The notes below the pieces were generated by a model. It made no database searches. It worked only from the letters and a program-made list of their open reading frames with translations, and was not told the origin of the DNA. Made by a program: the position numbers and the translations under genes. Positions 16,438-23,645 of a stretch of DNA of 32,677 nucleotides are shown here, one piece after another. This stretch comes from Desulfobacterales bacterium. GTDB taxonomy: Bacteria; Desulfobacterota; Desulfobacteria; Desulfobacterales; Desulfosalsimonadaceae. Where the stretch lies: contig SLJY01000199.1 of NCBI GenBank assembly GCA_007134875.1, positions 1-32,677 of the forward strand. Reading direction: 5' to 3'. Each line of letters begins with the position of its first letter. Position 1 is the stretch's first letter.

Positions 16438-17511
16438 ATGAGCGCTACAAGACGCGATTTTCTCAAGCAATTCATGGCGTTCGGGGCGTTGCTGCTGGTG
16501 CCGGGATCGACCGTGGGGGGCATGGGGAGAAGCAGGGCCGCTGCAAATGCGGATTCCTGGCGCCCGGGTTACGCCCTGCTGGAGGAAAAAGGGGTTCTGG
16601 CAGATCGGGTCGAGCAGGCCTACGCCCTTTTTGAAAACTGCGAGCTGTGCCCCCGGCGCTGCGGCGTAAACCGCAGAAAGGGCGAAACGGGCATATGCCG
16701 CGCCACGGAGCAGCTGATGGTCTATAGCCGCCAGCCCCATTTCGGCGAGGAGCTTCCCTTGGTGGGCAACCGGGGGTCGGGGACGATCTTTTTTTCCAAC
16801 TGCAACCTTCGCTGCGTTTTCTGCCAGAACTGGCCCATCGCCCACGAGGGCCGAGGCAGGGAGGTTTCGGACGAACAGCTTGCGGACATGATGATCGACC
16901 TCCAGAACATGGGCTGCCACAACATCAACCTGGTGACCCCGACCCACGTGATGCCAAACATCCTCAATGCAACCCGCATTGCGCTCGAAAAAGGCCTCCG
17001 GCTGCCGCTGTGCTACAATACTGGCGGCTACGAGCGCACGGAATGCATCCGGATGCTCGACGGCATCGTCGATATCTACCTGCCGGATCTGAAGTTCATG
17101 GACCCGGAGGAGGCGGAGCGTTATGCGGGTGCGGCCGACGATTACCCGGAAAAAGCAAAGGCGGCCATCATCGAGATGCACCGGCAGGTGGGCGACGCGG
17201 TCGTCGAGCCCCGTGGCACCGCGACCCGGGGCCTGATGGTGCGCCACTTGGTCATGCCCAACCGGGTCGCCGGAACCCAGGATTTCGTCCGGTGGGTGGC
17301 GGAGAACCTGTCGGCCGATACTTACGTCAACATCATGTCGCAGTACCGGGTGGAGCATCGGGCGTTCGAATATCCGGAAATCGCCAGGGCCATCACGCCG
17401 GAGGAGTTTGTCGAGGCCATCGGTTGGGCAAAGGATACGGGCATTGAAAACCTGGACCGGCGCTCCCTGTCCCAGTACGAGGCCATGAAGCGAAGAATGA
17501 CGGCTTCGTAA
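16438..17511 (+). CDS. Radical SAM protein of the PflX/COG1313 type with Tat-like leader
   Basis: A 357-residue radical SAM protein. Residues 1-38 form a twin-arginine leader (TRRDFLK at 4-10, a hydrophobic stretch, then Ala-rich). The radical SAM cluster motif CNLRCVFCQNW has Cys122, Cys126 and Cys129. A four-Cys motif CELCPRRCGVNRRKGETGIC (68-87) precedes it, as in COG1313 proteins annotated as pyruvate formate-lyase activase-like; the true substrate is unknown. The ATG at 16438 with GGGGA upstream is preferred over an upstream TTG. The last residues Thr-Ala-Ser and the TAA belong to the start of a dispersed repeat, so the C-terminus has been altered. A periplasmic radical SAM enzyme would be unusual. 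Confidence 0.88.
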   Translation: MSATRRDFLKQFMAFGALLLVPGSTVGGMGRSRAAANADSWRPGYALLEEKGVLADRVEQAYALFENCELCPRRCGVNRRKGETGICRATEQLMVYSRQPHFGEELPLVGNRGSGTIFFSNCNLRCVFCQNWPIAHEGRGREVSDEQLADMMIDLQNMGCHNINLVTPTHVMPNILNATRIALEKGLRLPLCYNTGGYERTECIRMLDGIVDIYLPDLKFMDPEEAERYAGAADDYPEKAKAAIIEMHRQVGDAVVEPRGTATRGLMVRHLVMPNRVAGTQDFVRWVAENLSADTYVNIMSQYRVEHRAFEYPEIARAITPEEFVEAIGWAKDTGIENLDRRSLSQYEAMKRRMTAS

Positions 17512-17645
17512 AAGTCCAATATCTGCGTTACGCGCGATTTTCCAGAATTTGCGGCTTGCGCCTTGTAGACATACACGTACGCCAGGTACGCTGTATCCTT
17601 CGAAATCGCGCAAGTCTTGATCTTGAACTTTTTACAAAGCCGTCA
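17498..17645. repeat. 148-bp palindromic dispersed repeat, copy B
   Basis: Same length and ends as the copy at 391-538, including the following GATCGC. The left end supplies the stop codon of the radical SAM gene (TAA at 17509-17511). It fills the space between two convergent genes, so its hairpin could terminate transcription from both sides. Confidence 0.88.
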
Positions 17646-17668
17646 GATCGCTAATATTTAAGGGTTTA

Positions 17669-18826
17669 TCACACCCACTTCCCGCTGATTTCGGTGTCGC
17701 AGTGGATGCAGCGCCCGTCTTCCATGTGGATGTGCTCGATGATAAATCCCATCCGGTCGATGATTTTCTCCCCGCAGGCGGGACAGAAGGTGTTTTCTCC
17801 CTCGTGGCCTGTGACCCGCGCAACATAAACGTGTTCAAGGCCCGCTTCCAGGGCCGTCTTGCGCACCGTGTCGAGGGTGGATACCGGCGTTGGCGGCAGA
17901 TTGGCGAGCTTGTAGAGGGGGTAAAACCGTGCGAAGTGAACCGGCACGCCCGCGCCGAGTTCGTCGCGGATCCACTCGCACATGGCCGCCACCTGGCCGG
18001 GGTCGTCGTTTAGCCCCGGGATCACCAGGTTGGTGATTTCGATGTGAACGCCATTTTTCCCGAGAATGCGAAGCGTCTCCTTGACCGTGGAGAGCTCGCC
18101 CCCCGTCATTTCCCGGTAGAACGATTCGTCAAAGCCCTTGAGATCGACATTGACCGCATCGATCATGCCTGCAATCTCCTCCAGTGGCTCCCGGTTGATG
18201 TAACCGCTGGTGTGAACCAGGTTCATGAGCCCTTCCTCCTTTGCCTTTTTCGCTATATCCCGCATGTACTCGTAAAACGCCACCGGTTCGCCGAACGCGC
18301 AGGAGACCGCCCGCGCGCCCGCCGATTTCGCGTGCGCCACCACTTCTTCGGGGGAAAGATCGTAGGCGTGGACTTCTTCCGGGGCGGCCAGGGCAGAGTC
18401 CCACACCTCGCAGAACCGGCACTCCAGGGGACATCCGGCGGTGGAGACGGAAAGAGCCCGGGAGCCCGGCAGTACGTGAAAGAAGGGTTTGCGCTCCACG
18501 GGATCGGTCTGGACGAGAACCGGGTTGCCCCATGCAAGGGTATAAGCCTGTCCGTCCCGGTTTTCCCTGACCCGGCATTTGCCCCGCTCCCCCGGGCGCA
18601 TTTGGCACTGCACGGGGCAGAGCGTGCATTCGATCCGGCCGTTTTCAAGTCCCTTGTACCACTCGGAAGGCCTCGGGTTCGTAAACCCCTTGCGGGGAGA
18701 GTCCGCCCGCGCCGACCGGACAATCCCCGGCAGCGCGAACATGCCCAGGGCGCAGGCCCCGCACAGGCCTGCCTGTAAAAACGCCCTTCGGGATAATTTT
18801 TTGGAATGATCTGAGATGTTGTTCAT
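17669..18826 (-). CDS. amrS: AmmeMemoRadiSam-type radical SAM enzyme with Tat-like leader
   Basis: A 385-residue protein of COG1180. Residues 1-42 form a twin-arginine leader (SRRAFLQ at 12-18, hydrophobic core, Ser-Ala-Arg-Ala-Asp). A first Cys set ECTLCPVQC with later KC lies at 66-84; the radical SAM motif CPLECRFCEVW has Cys132, Cys136 and Cys139. The C-terminal tail carries CPACG and CIHC, a zinc-ribbon-like pair. In the AmmeMemoRadiSam system this enzyme is encoded with AMMECR1 and Memo-like genes; neither is in this window, so the symbol is by similarity only. The ATG at 18826 is chosen because the Tat leader begins there; the Shine-Dalgarno is weak. Confidence 0.85.
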   Translation of the reverse strand: MNNISDHSKKLSRRAFLQAGLCGACALGMFALPGIVRSARADSPRKGFTNPRPSEWYKGLENGRIECTLCPVQCQMRPGERGKCRVRENRDGQAYTLAWGNPVLVQTDPVERKPFFHVLPGSRALSVSTAGCPLECRFCEVWDSALAAPEEVHAYDLSPEEVVAHAKSAGARAVSCAFGEPVAFYEYMRDIAKKAKEEGLMNLVHTSGYINREPLEEIAGMIDAVNVDLKGFDESFYREMTGGELSTVKETLRILGKNGVHIEITNLVIPGLNDDPGQVAAMCEWIRDELGAGVPVHFARFYPLYKLANLPPTPVSTLDTVRKTALEAGLEHVYVARVTGHEGENTFCPACGEKIIDRMGFIIEHIHMEDGRCIHCDTEISGKWV

Positions 18827-18899
18827 TGGTCTTCTTTTTATTACTTTCGGTCGGGCTGTCAGGCGTTGCACCCCGCAGGAAGGCAAATGAACGCGGAAT

Positions 18900-19115
18900 G
18901 CATAGGATGTGCTGACGAAGGAAGCGCTTCATAAATATAATTACCCCATGGGAGCGTTATCAACCTATTTTTTAATCTGACCGCGTGGCGGATAAATAAT
19001 GTGCTGGTAATCCGGCGGAATTGATCTTTTGTATGTGTTGCAGGCAATTCAAATGATGCGTTTCCTTGCGCCAGCAAATCAACGATGCGCTTTCTTCGTC
19101 AGCATATCCTATGGC
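18900..19115. repeat. About 216-bp element with 30-bp imperfect inverted ends
   Basis: GCATAGGATGTGCTGACGAA (from 18900) is matched by the reverse complement of a stretch ending at 19115 (CGTCAGCATATCCTATGGC). The arms pair over about 30 bp with a few mismatches. A further partial copy of the arm (GATGCGTTTCCTTGCGCCAGC) lies at about 19052. No ORF is supported inside. It sits between the starts of the radical SAM gene and the end of the spermidine-synthase-like gene, occupying most of 18827-19151. Confidence 0.7.
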
Positions 19116-19151
19116 CCGATCCCCCTTCAACGAAATTATCCGATTGCTTTT

Positions 19152-21632
19152 TTACAAAAACACGCCGCCCGCCCTAGTGCCGGTCATCGCTCCGGATGCG
19201 ATAACAAGGGCAATAAACGCCGTCAAATTGCCTGCCGCGGCCAGGATGCACACGGCGGTGATCCCCAGCACCGGTGCCACCACGACGCTTGCTGCAAGCG
19301 CCCCGGCGCAGGCGCCGAACAACTCGACGCCGTAGACGATCCCGGTCGCTTTTTCCGGGTCCGGGTCCAAAGACTGGCAGCAGGCTGCCGCAACGGGAAA
19401 ATCGACCCCGTTTAACGCGCCGGAAAAAAAGGTGAGCCCGCCTATCGCCAGCGCCACGGCCGCAGGCTGCGCAAAAGCGCCCGCGTGCGGCAGCAAAAGA
19501 CCCACCAGCAGGGCGAACGCGGCAATCACAAACTGAATGCCCGCAAGTATGGAAAGGCTTGCCCGTCGCCGGATCAGCATTCTGCCAGTCAGCGTTCCGG
19601 CGGCCAGTCCGCCCATGAAAAGGGCCGTTATCAACCCTATCATTTCGTAGACGAACCCGTAAAGGCTTTGAAAGGAGAAAATCAGGGCCACCTGGAGCGC
19701 CATGGTCGAAAGTCCCGTGGTGAATACCGCCAGGAACACGGCAAACCGCCGGTCGATACGGCGGCCCGAAAGGGACGAAACACCGGAAAATACAAGCTGT
19801 AAAAGGATGCATGCCGCCATGGCGGGCAATATCCACCAGGGCTGCACCCGAAGAATCCACCCGAAGGAATCCCGGTCCGTTTCCCCCGCAGTGAGCACGT
19901 CCCAGAACCGCAGGGTATGATAATAGCCGATGGGCTTGAAATCCGAATTGATGAAAAACCGTTCATTGACGGGCGGAAGCGCCGCTTCGTCCCTGCTTTG
20001 CTCATCGATCGGCCCGGGAAACATCGGCCCGGTTTCCGGGGGCGCCAGATGGGCATCATCGGATCGGCCGTGATTGCGGATGATCCAGTTCATCCGGCGA
20101 AGGGGCGTTTCTTCCAGCATCAACTCGAAGTGGCGGGGGGAAAAGCCGTCCGCTTCAACGTTCCGCCTGGCGTAGCGCTGCCGGAGAACCTCCGGGTCCG
20201 CGCTCACCAGGCCCTTTTCGGATCCGGCAAGGAAGAACAAAAAGCGCTGGCCCGCCGGGATTACCTCCGGAAACGCCCGCCCCATGGTATGGTAGATGGT
20301 CGCATTCCGGTTGGCGACCCTTTCTCCCCGCAGGTCCGCCGTGGACATGGCCCCGGTGACAAAGACGCCCCCGGGATTCAGAATGCGCCGCACTTCCCCG
20401 AAGAACTCCCCGGTATAGTAGCGGTTCAGAACCGCCGTGGCCGGATCCGGCACATCGGCGATGATGAGATCGTAGGTGTTTTCGGTCTGCTTTACGTAAT
20501 GCCGTCCGTCGGTATGGATGAGCCGCACTTCGGGTCCGTCCAGGGCCGCAACGGTTGAAGGATGGATGTAAGGGCGGGCGATATCGGTCAAAACGGGGTC
20601 GAGTTCGATGTAGTCGATCCGCTCCACCGGATGCATAGCCATCTCACGGATCGTCCCCCTGAGACCGCCGCCGATGAGCAGCACGCGCTTTGGTTCCGGA
20701 TGCTGGACCATTGCGAAATGAGCGAAGACAACGGCCTCCTGCTCTTCCATGGCCGGACGCCCGACTTCCGGGGCCGCGGCGGTAAAGACCCTGTGGCCGC
20801 TTTGAAAGAAGCTGTACTGGTCCGCCCGCTTTGCCGCGGAAATGGTCCCGTAGCGGGACTGCCGGGTTTCCGTCAGTTCGTAGCCCGGCGCGAAGTGGCG
20901 CCACTGAAGCCCGTGGGCCCACCGGTCGACGGGGCCGGAAAGATAGAGCAAAAGGATGGTTCCGGCCGCAAACGCCGCAAAAAGGGTTGTTCGGATGCCC
21001 GGCCGGGCGGGTGCGATTCTGACGGAAGGGCTGGTCATCAGGGTTGCGATGGCCAGGGCCATGAGCGCGGTGCCAAGCAGTACCGCCTGGAAGGCGTTGA
21101 AAACATGGACCAGGGCGAAGGAGAACAGGATGCCGCCGATCAGGTTGCCGGCTGCTTCGCCGATGTATGCTTTTTCCGCGCCGGACGTATCGCCGGCTTT
21201 GTCGCCGGTCCGCCACAGACGGGCCAGCAGGACGAACTGCACGCCCAGCAGAAGCCCGGTGGGCGCCATGACCGCGATGCTCGATACGGCCATTTCGTAT
21301 ACGGAAAAATACGCGCCCGCACCGATGGTGAAAAAACCCCTGAGGGCGCGGATGAGGACAATGGTGACAGCCGGTGCCGCCACTGCCAGAAGCGATACGG
21401 CGGCAGCCGGAAAAAAGGGGTCCCGGAAACGCCCGGCGATTCGCCCGCCCAGGCGGCTCCCCGCACCCACCCAGAGCATCCACGCGGCCAGGATAACGCC
21501 CAGGCTGAGCTCGCTGCCGTGGAACACCATCAAAAGCTCCCGCAAAAAAACGACCTGCACGATCTGGGATGCAATACCCAGTGCGAGCACGGGCGGAAGA
21601 AACAAAAGGGTTCTGTGTCCGGCTGTGGTCAT
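19152..21632 (-). CDS. Multi-pass membrane protein with spermidine-synthase-like domain
   Basis: A protein of 826 residues. The N-terminal 220 residues hold about seven hydrophobic helices; a soluble methyltransferase-fold domain follows (about 270-480) with VLLIGGG, the acidic strand end YIELDP and DGRHY, then IIADVPDP in place of the DSTDP-like catalytic segment of spermidine synthases; the last ~210 residues are again five or six helices. Such fusions of transporter-like helices to a spermidine-synthase fold occur in many bacteria and their reaction is unknown. The ATG at 21632 is chosen because the hydrophobic region starts directly after it; the longer ORF start at 21686 has no support. 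Its promoter probably overlaps that of the divergent rubrerythrin-like gene. Confidence 0.85.
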   Translation of the reverse strand: MTTAGHRTLLFLPPVLALGIASQIVQVVFLRELLMVFHGSELSLGVILAAWMLWVGAGSRLGGRIAGRFRDPFFPAAAVSLLAVAAPAVTIVLIRALRGFFTIGAGAYFSVYEMAVSSIAVMAPTGLLLGVQFVLLARLWRTGDKAGDTSGAEKAYIGEAAGNLIGGILFSFALVHVFNAFQAVLLGTALMALAIATLMTSPSVRIAPARPGIRTTLFAAFAAGTILLLYLSGPVDRWAHGLQWRHFAPGYELTETRQSRYGTISAAKRADQYSFFQSGHRVFTAAAPEVGRPAMEEQEAVVFAHFAMVQHPEPKRVLLIGGGLRGTIREMAMHPVERIDYIELDPVLTDIARPYIHPSTVAALDGPEVRLIHTDGRHYVKQTENTYDLIIADVPDPATAVLNRYYTGEFFGEVRRILNPGGVFVTGAMSTADLRGERVANRNATIYHTMGRAFPEVIPAGQRFLFFLAGSEKGLVSADPEVLRQRYARRNVEADGFSPRHFELMLEETPLRRMNWIIRNHGRSDDAHLAPPETGPMFPGPIDEQSRDEAALPPVNERFFINSDFKPIGYYHTLRFWDVLTAGETDRDSFGWILRVQPWWILPAMAACILLQLVFSGVSSLSGRRIDRRFAVFLAVFTTGLSTMALQVALIFSFQSLYGFVYEMIGLITALFMGGLAAGTLTGRMLIRRRASLSILAGIQFVIAAFALLVGLLLPHAGAFAQPAAVALAIGGLTFFSGALNGVDFPVAAACCQSLDPDPEKATGIVYGVELFGACAGALAASVVVAPVLGITAVCILAAAGNLTAFIALVIASGAMTGTRAGGVFL

Positions 21633-21706
21633 GGGGATCGGGCTCTTATGCGTGTCCGGTCGTGTTGTCGGTTGGCTGCGTAACAATGCCGTTTATCTTT
21701 ATTGCA

Positions 21707-21735
21707 TTGCAGTTTTTGCTTGGACAAATTATACT
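21707..21735 (+). promoter_or_regulatory. Promoter of the rubrerythrin-like gene
   Basis: TTGCAG (21707-21712) and TATACT (21730-21735) are separated by 17 bp, in a strongly AT-rich region. The predicted start near 21742 leaves a leader of about 74 nt. Confidence 0.65.
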
Positions 21736-21756
21736 ATAAATTTTACATTATATGAA
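21728..21756 (-). promoter_or_regulatory. Possible promoter of the membrane spermidine-synthase-like gene
   Basis: On the minus strand TTCATA (21751-21756) and TATAAT (21728-21733) are 17 bp apart. Its -10 overlaps the -10 of the plus-strand promoter on the opposite strand, so the two would compete for polymerase. Confidence 0.45.
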
Positions 21757-21815
21757 GCATGACGGCAAGCACGGTAGAAACGGTTTTCACGGCACCCGAG
21801 AACAGGAGTGAAAAA

Positions 21816-22283
21816 ATGGGTTTTAACGATTTGAACGATCTGATTGATTTTGCAATGGAAAAGGAACAGGAGGCTTCCGATTTTTACGCCACGGCGGCCC
21901 GCCGCGAGGATATGGCCGGCTCCCGGCAAATGTTCGAAGAGTTTGCGGAAGAGGAACTCAAGCACAAGAAGATGCTTGACGATCTCAAGCAGGGAAGCGT
22001 GTCCGGGTCCGTAAAGGACTACAAGCTCAAGTGGATCATCGATATCAAGCGCAGCGACTACCTCGTCGACGCGGAGTACCACGAGGGGATGAACTACCGG
22101 GAGATCCTGCATCTTGCCATGAAGCGCGAGGAAAAGGCCCTTAAATTTTACAACGACCTGCTGGCCAGCGCCGAGGATCCGGATGCCCGCAAGCTGCTTC
22201 AGATTCTCTGCCAGGAGGAAGCCAAGCATAAGCTGGCTCTTGAGACCATGTACGACGATTTCATGGCCGAGTTGGGTGACTGA
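21816..22283 (+). CDS. Rubrerythrin/ferritin-like diiron protein (COG1633)
   Basis: A 155-residue four-helix-bundle protein. The iron-ligand pattern is visible twice: EKEQEASDFY with EELKHKK, and KREEKALKFY with EEAKHKL, giving the paired Glu and Glu-X-X-His ligands of a diiron site. There is no C-terminal rubredoxin domain, so electrons must come from a separate carrier. It probably serves peroxide or oxygen detoxification or iron handling. The ATG at 21816 has AGGAGTG 6 nt upstream and is preferred over an ATG at 21759 that would give an unconserved leader. Monocistronic, with its own promoter and terminator. Confidence 0.9.
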   Translation: MGFNDLNDLIDFAMEKEQEASDFYATAARREDMAGSRQMFEEFAEEELKHKKMLDDLKQGSVSGSVKDYKLKWIIDIKRSDYLVDAEYHEGMNYREILHLAMKREEKALKFYNDLLASAEDPDARKLLQILCQEEAKHKLALETMYDDFMAELGD

Positions 22284-22316
22284 CCGAAAAAATCCAATAC
22301 CCGGTATTCAGAAAAA

Positions 22317-22356
22317 GCCCGCCCGGGCCGCCGCGACAGCCCGGGCGGGCTTTTTT
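22317..22356. terminator. Bidirectional intrinsic terminator
   Basis: GCCCGCCCGGGC pairs exactly with GCCCGGGCGGGC around a 10-nt loop, followed by six T on the plus strand and preceded by five A. It stands between convergent genes ending at 22283 (+) and 22355 (-) and can serve both. Confidence 0.92.
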
Positions 22357-23533
22357 ACATGGAAAACCGCAGGACAGCCCCTGCATGATATTTTTCGAAT
22401 TCCGGGTGCTCCGTGAAGACATGCTTGACCTCGGAATTGTGCAGGATGGCTTCTTCCACCATTTCGTCAATGATATCGTCTACTTCTGTCATTGGCGCCT
22501 CGCACAGGGGGCACGCCGTTTCCGTGGTGGACAGGTTGTGGTCGTTCAGGCAGAGGTAGCCCCTGGTCTTGTATCCGTTTTCAATGACCAGGGTATGCAC
22601 CTGCCCCCTTCTGAGCGCCCGGATCACCGGGTCGATGCCCAGTACGGCCATGCTGCCGGACGTGCTTTTTTCAAAGAGCGTGTCGATGATCCGCTTTTCG
22701 TTTTCCCGCTCATAGGCGGCGGCCGTTTCCAGGGCCATGTTTTTCAACTCGTTGTCCGGCAGGGTCGGCCGGGCGTTGAACTCCCCCGCCAGCCTGTCCT
22801 TCAGGTAGCTGTGGAGGTGATCCCTGAGCCAGGGCCGGTTCTTGTCGTCCGGCGTGCCGATGATAAGCCGCGTAAAATCCTTTTCCCTGAAATATTCAAA
22901 TGTTTTGTCCGCAGAGGCTTTCAGGTGCTTGTGAATCTGGTCCTTTATGTGTCCCTCGATACGCTTGTCGCCCAATCCCTGGTACACTTTGGCGCCGCCG
23001 CTGCCGCCGCCCGATGCCATGGAAACGTTGACCCGGACGCGGTCCGGCACATCGCTTTCCATGAAAATATCCGGGTGTTCTTCGAAGTCGCCGAGATAGA
23101 GCGAAAAAAGCCTTGCATGCCGGGAATCGGCCACCAGTACCAGGTAGCGTTCGAATTCGTCCATCAGCGTGGTCAGGGGCCGGATATAGGGATCCGGTTC
23201 CACCGCCAGCTCCCCGGGAAGGGACACGGGCAGCCGGTATTCCTGCCAGAAGCCCGTCGTGTCCGCAAAAATGACCACCAGCCGGGTGTTTTTCAGGTTG
23301 TGAAACGTATTTTTCGCGTGCTTTTCAATGGTGCCGAAGAGCCGGTCCACCGCTTCGAACCGGTCCTTGTCCATGCGGTCTTTGAGTTCGTTTCGCGTGG
23401 TCCGGATCATCGAGTTGAGATGGGTTTTATAGTCTTCCGGCGGCGCGACGTTCAGATAGAGGCTGACCATCGGCTCATCCGTTTGCTTCCTGTATTTAGC
23501 CAGTTCCTCGAGCTGCTGATGGTAGATCAACAT
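22355..23533 (-). CDS. eRF1-like protein (bacterial archaeo-eukaryotic release factor type)
   Basis: A 392-residue soluble protein with the three-part plan of archaeal/eukaryotic peptide release factor 1. Residues 1-120 form an N-terminal domain; 125-260 match the eRF1 middle domain, with VLVADSRHARLF at 133-143 and a downstream HIKDQIHKHLKASADKTFEYF helix; residues 280-392 match the C-terminal domain with a Cys pair CPLC at 341-344 plus Cys328, and the ending HAGAVLRF. Where eRF1 has GGQ this protein has SGGGSGGAK (174-182), without the catalytic Gln. The ATG at 23533 is set by GGAGG with a 7-nt spacing; an ATG two codons earlier is too close. Function in these bacterial homologues is unknown; ribosome rescue or stress response is speculation. 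Confidence 0.75.
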   Translation of the reverse strand: MLIYHQQLEELAKYRKQTDEPMVSLYLNVAPPEDYKTHLNSMIRTTRNELKDRMDKDRFEAVDRLFGTIEKHAKNTFHNLKNTRLVVIFADTTGFWQEYRLPVSLPGELAVEPDPYIRPLTTLMDEFERYLVLVADSRHARLFSLYLGDFEEHPDIFMESDVPDRVRVNVSMASGGGSGGAKVYQGLGDKRIEGHIKDQIHKHLKASADKTFEYFREKDFTRLIIGTPDDKNRPWLRDHLHSYLKDRLAGEFNARPTLPDNELKNMALETAAAYERENEKRIIDTLFEKSTSGSMAVLGIDPVIRALRRGQVHTLVIENGYKTRGYLCLNDHNLSTTETACPLCEAPMTEVDDIIDEMVEEAILHNSEVKHVFTEHPEFEKYHAGAVLRFSM

Positions 23534-23576
23534 GCGCATTCCTCCTTGATTGATCGGTGCCGCGTTCTGCGGGGTT

Positions 23577-23635
23577 CCCGGTAATTAATCGATTGTTATT
23601 ACATTAAATAGTTTAAAAATAATCTAATTACCGGG
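23577..23635. promoter_or_regulatory. Inverted repeat around an AT-rich core, upstream of the eRF1-like gene
   Basis: CCCGGTAATTA (23577-23587) and TAATTACCGGG (23625-23635) are perfect 11-bp arms around 37 bp of almost pure A/T. The site lies between two minus-strand genes, 44 bp before the eRF1-like start. It may be a regulator-binding region or a cruciform; I cannot place a clear -10/-35 pair in it. Confidence 0.45.
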
Positions 23636-23645
23636 GCGGCCCGTG

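Noticed and set aside
16402-17613. Minus-strand open frame of 403 codons opposite the radical SAM gene
   Set aside because: Antisense shadow of a gene with a complete radical SAM motif; no recognisable protein features.
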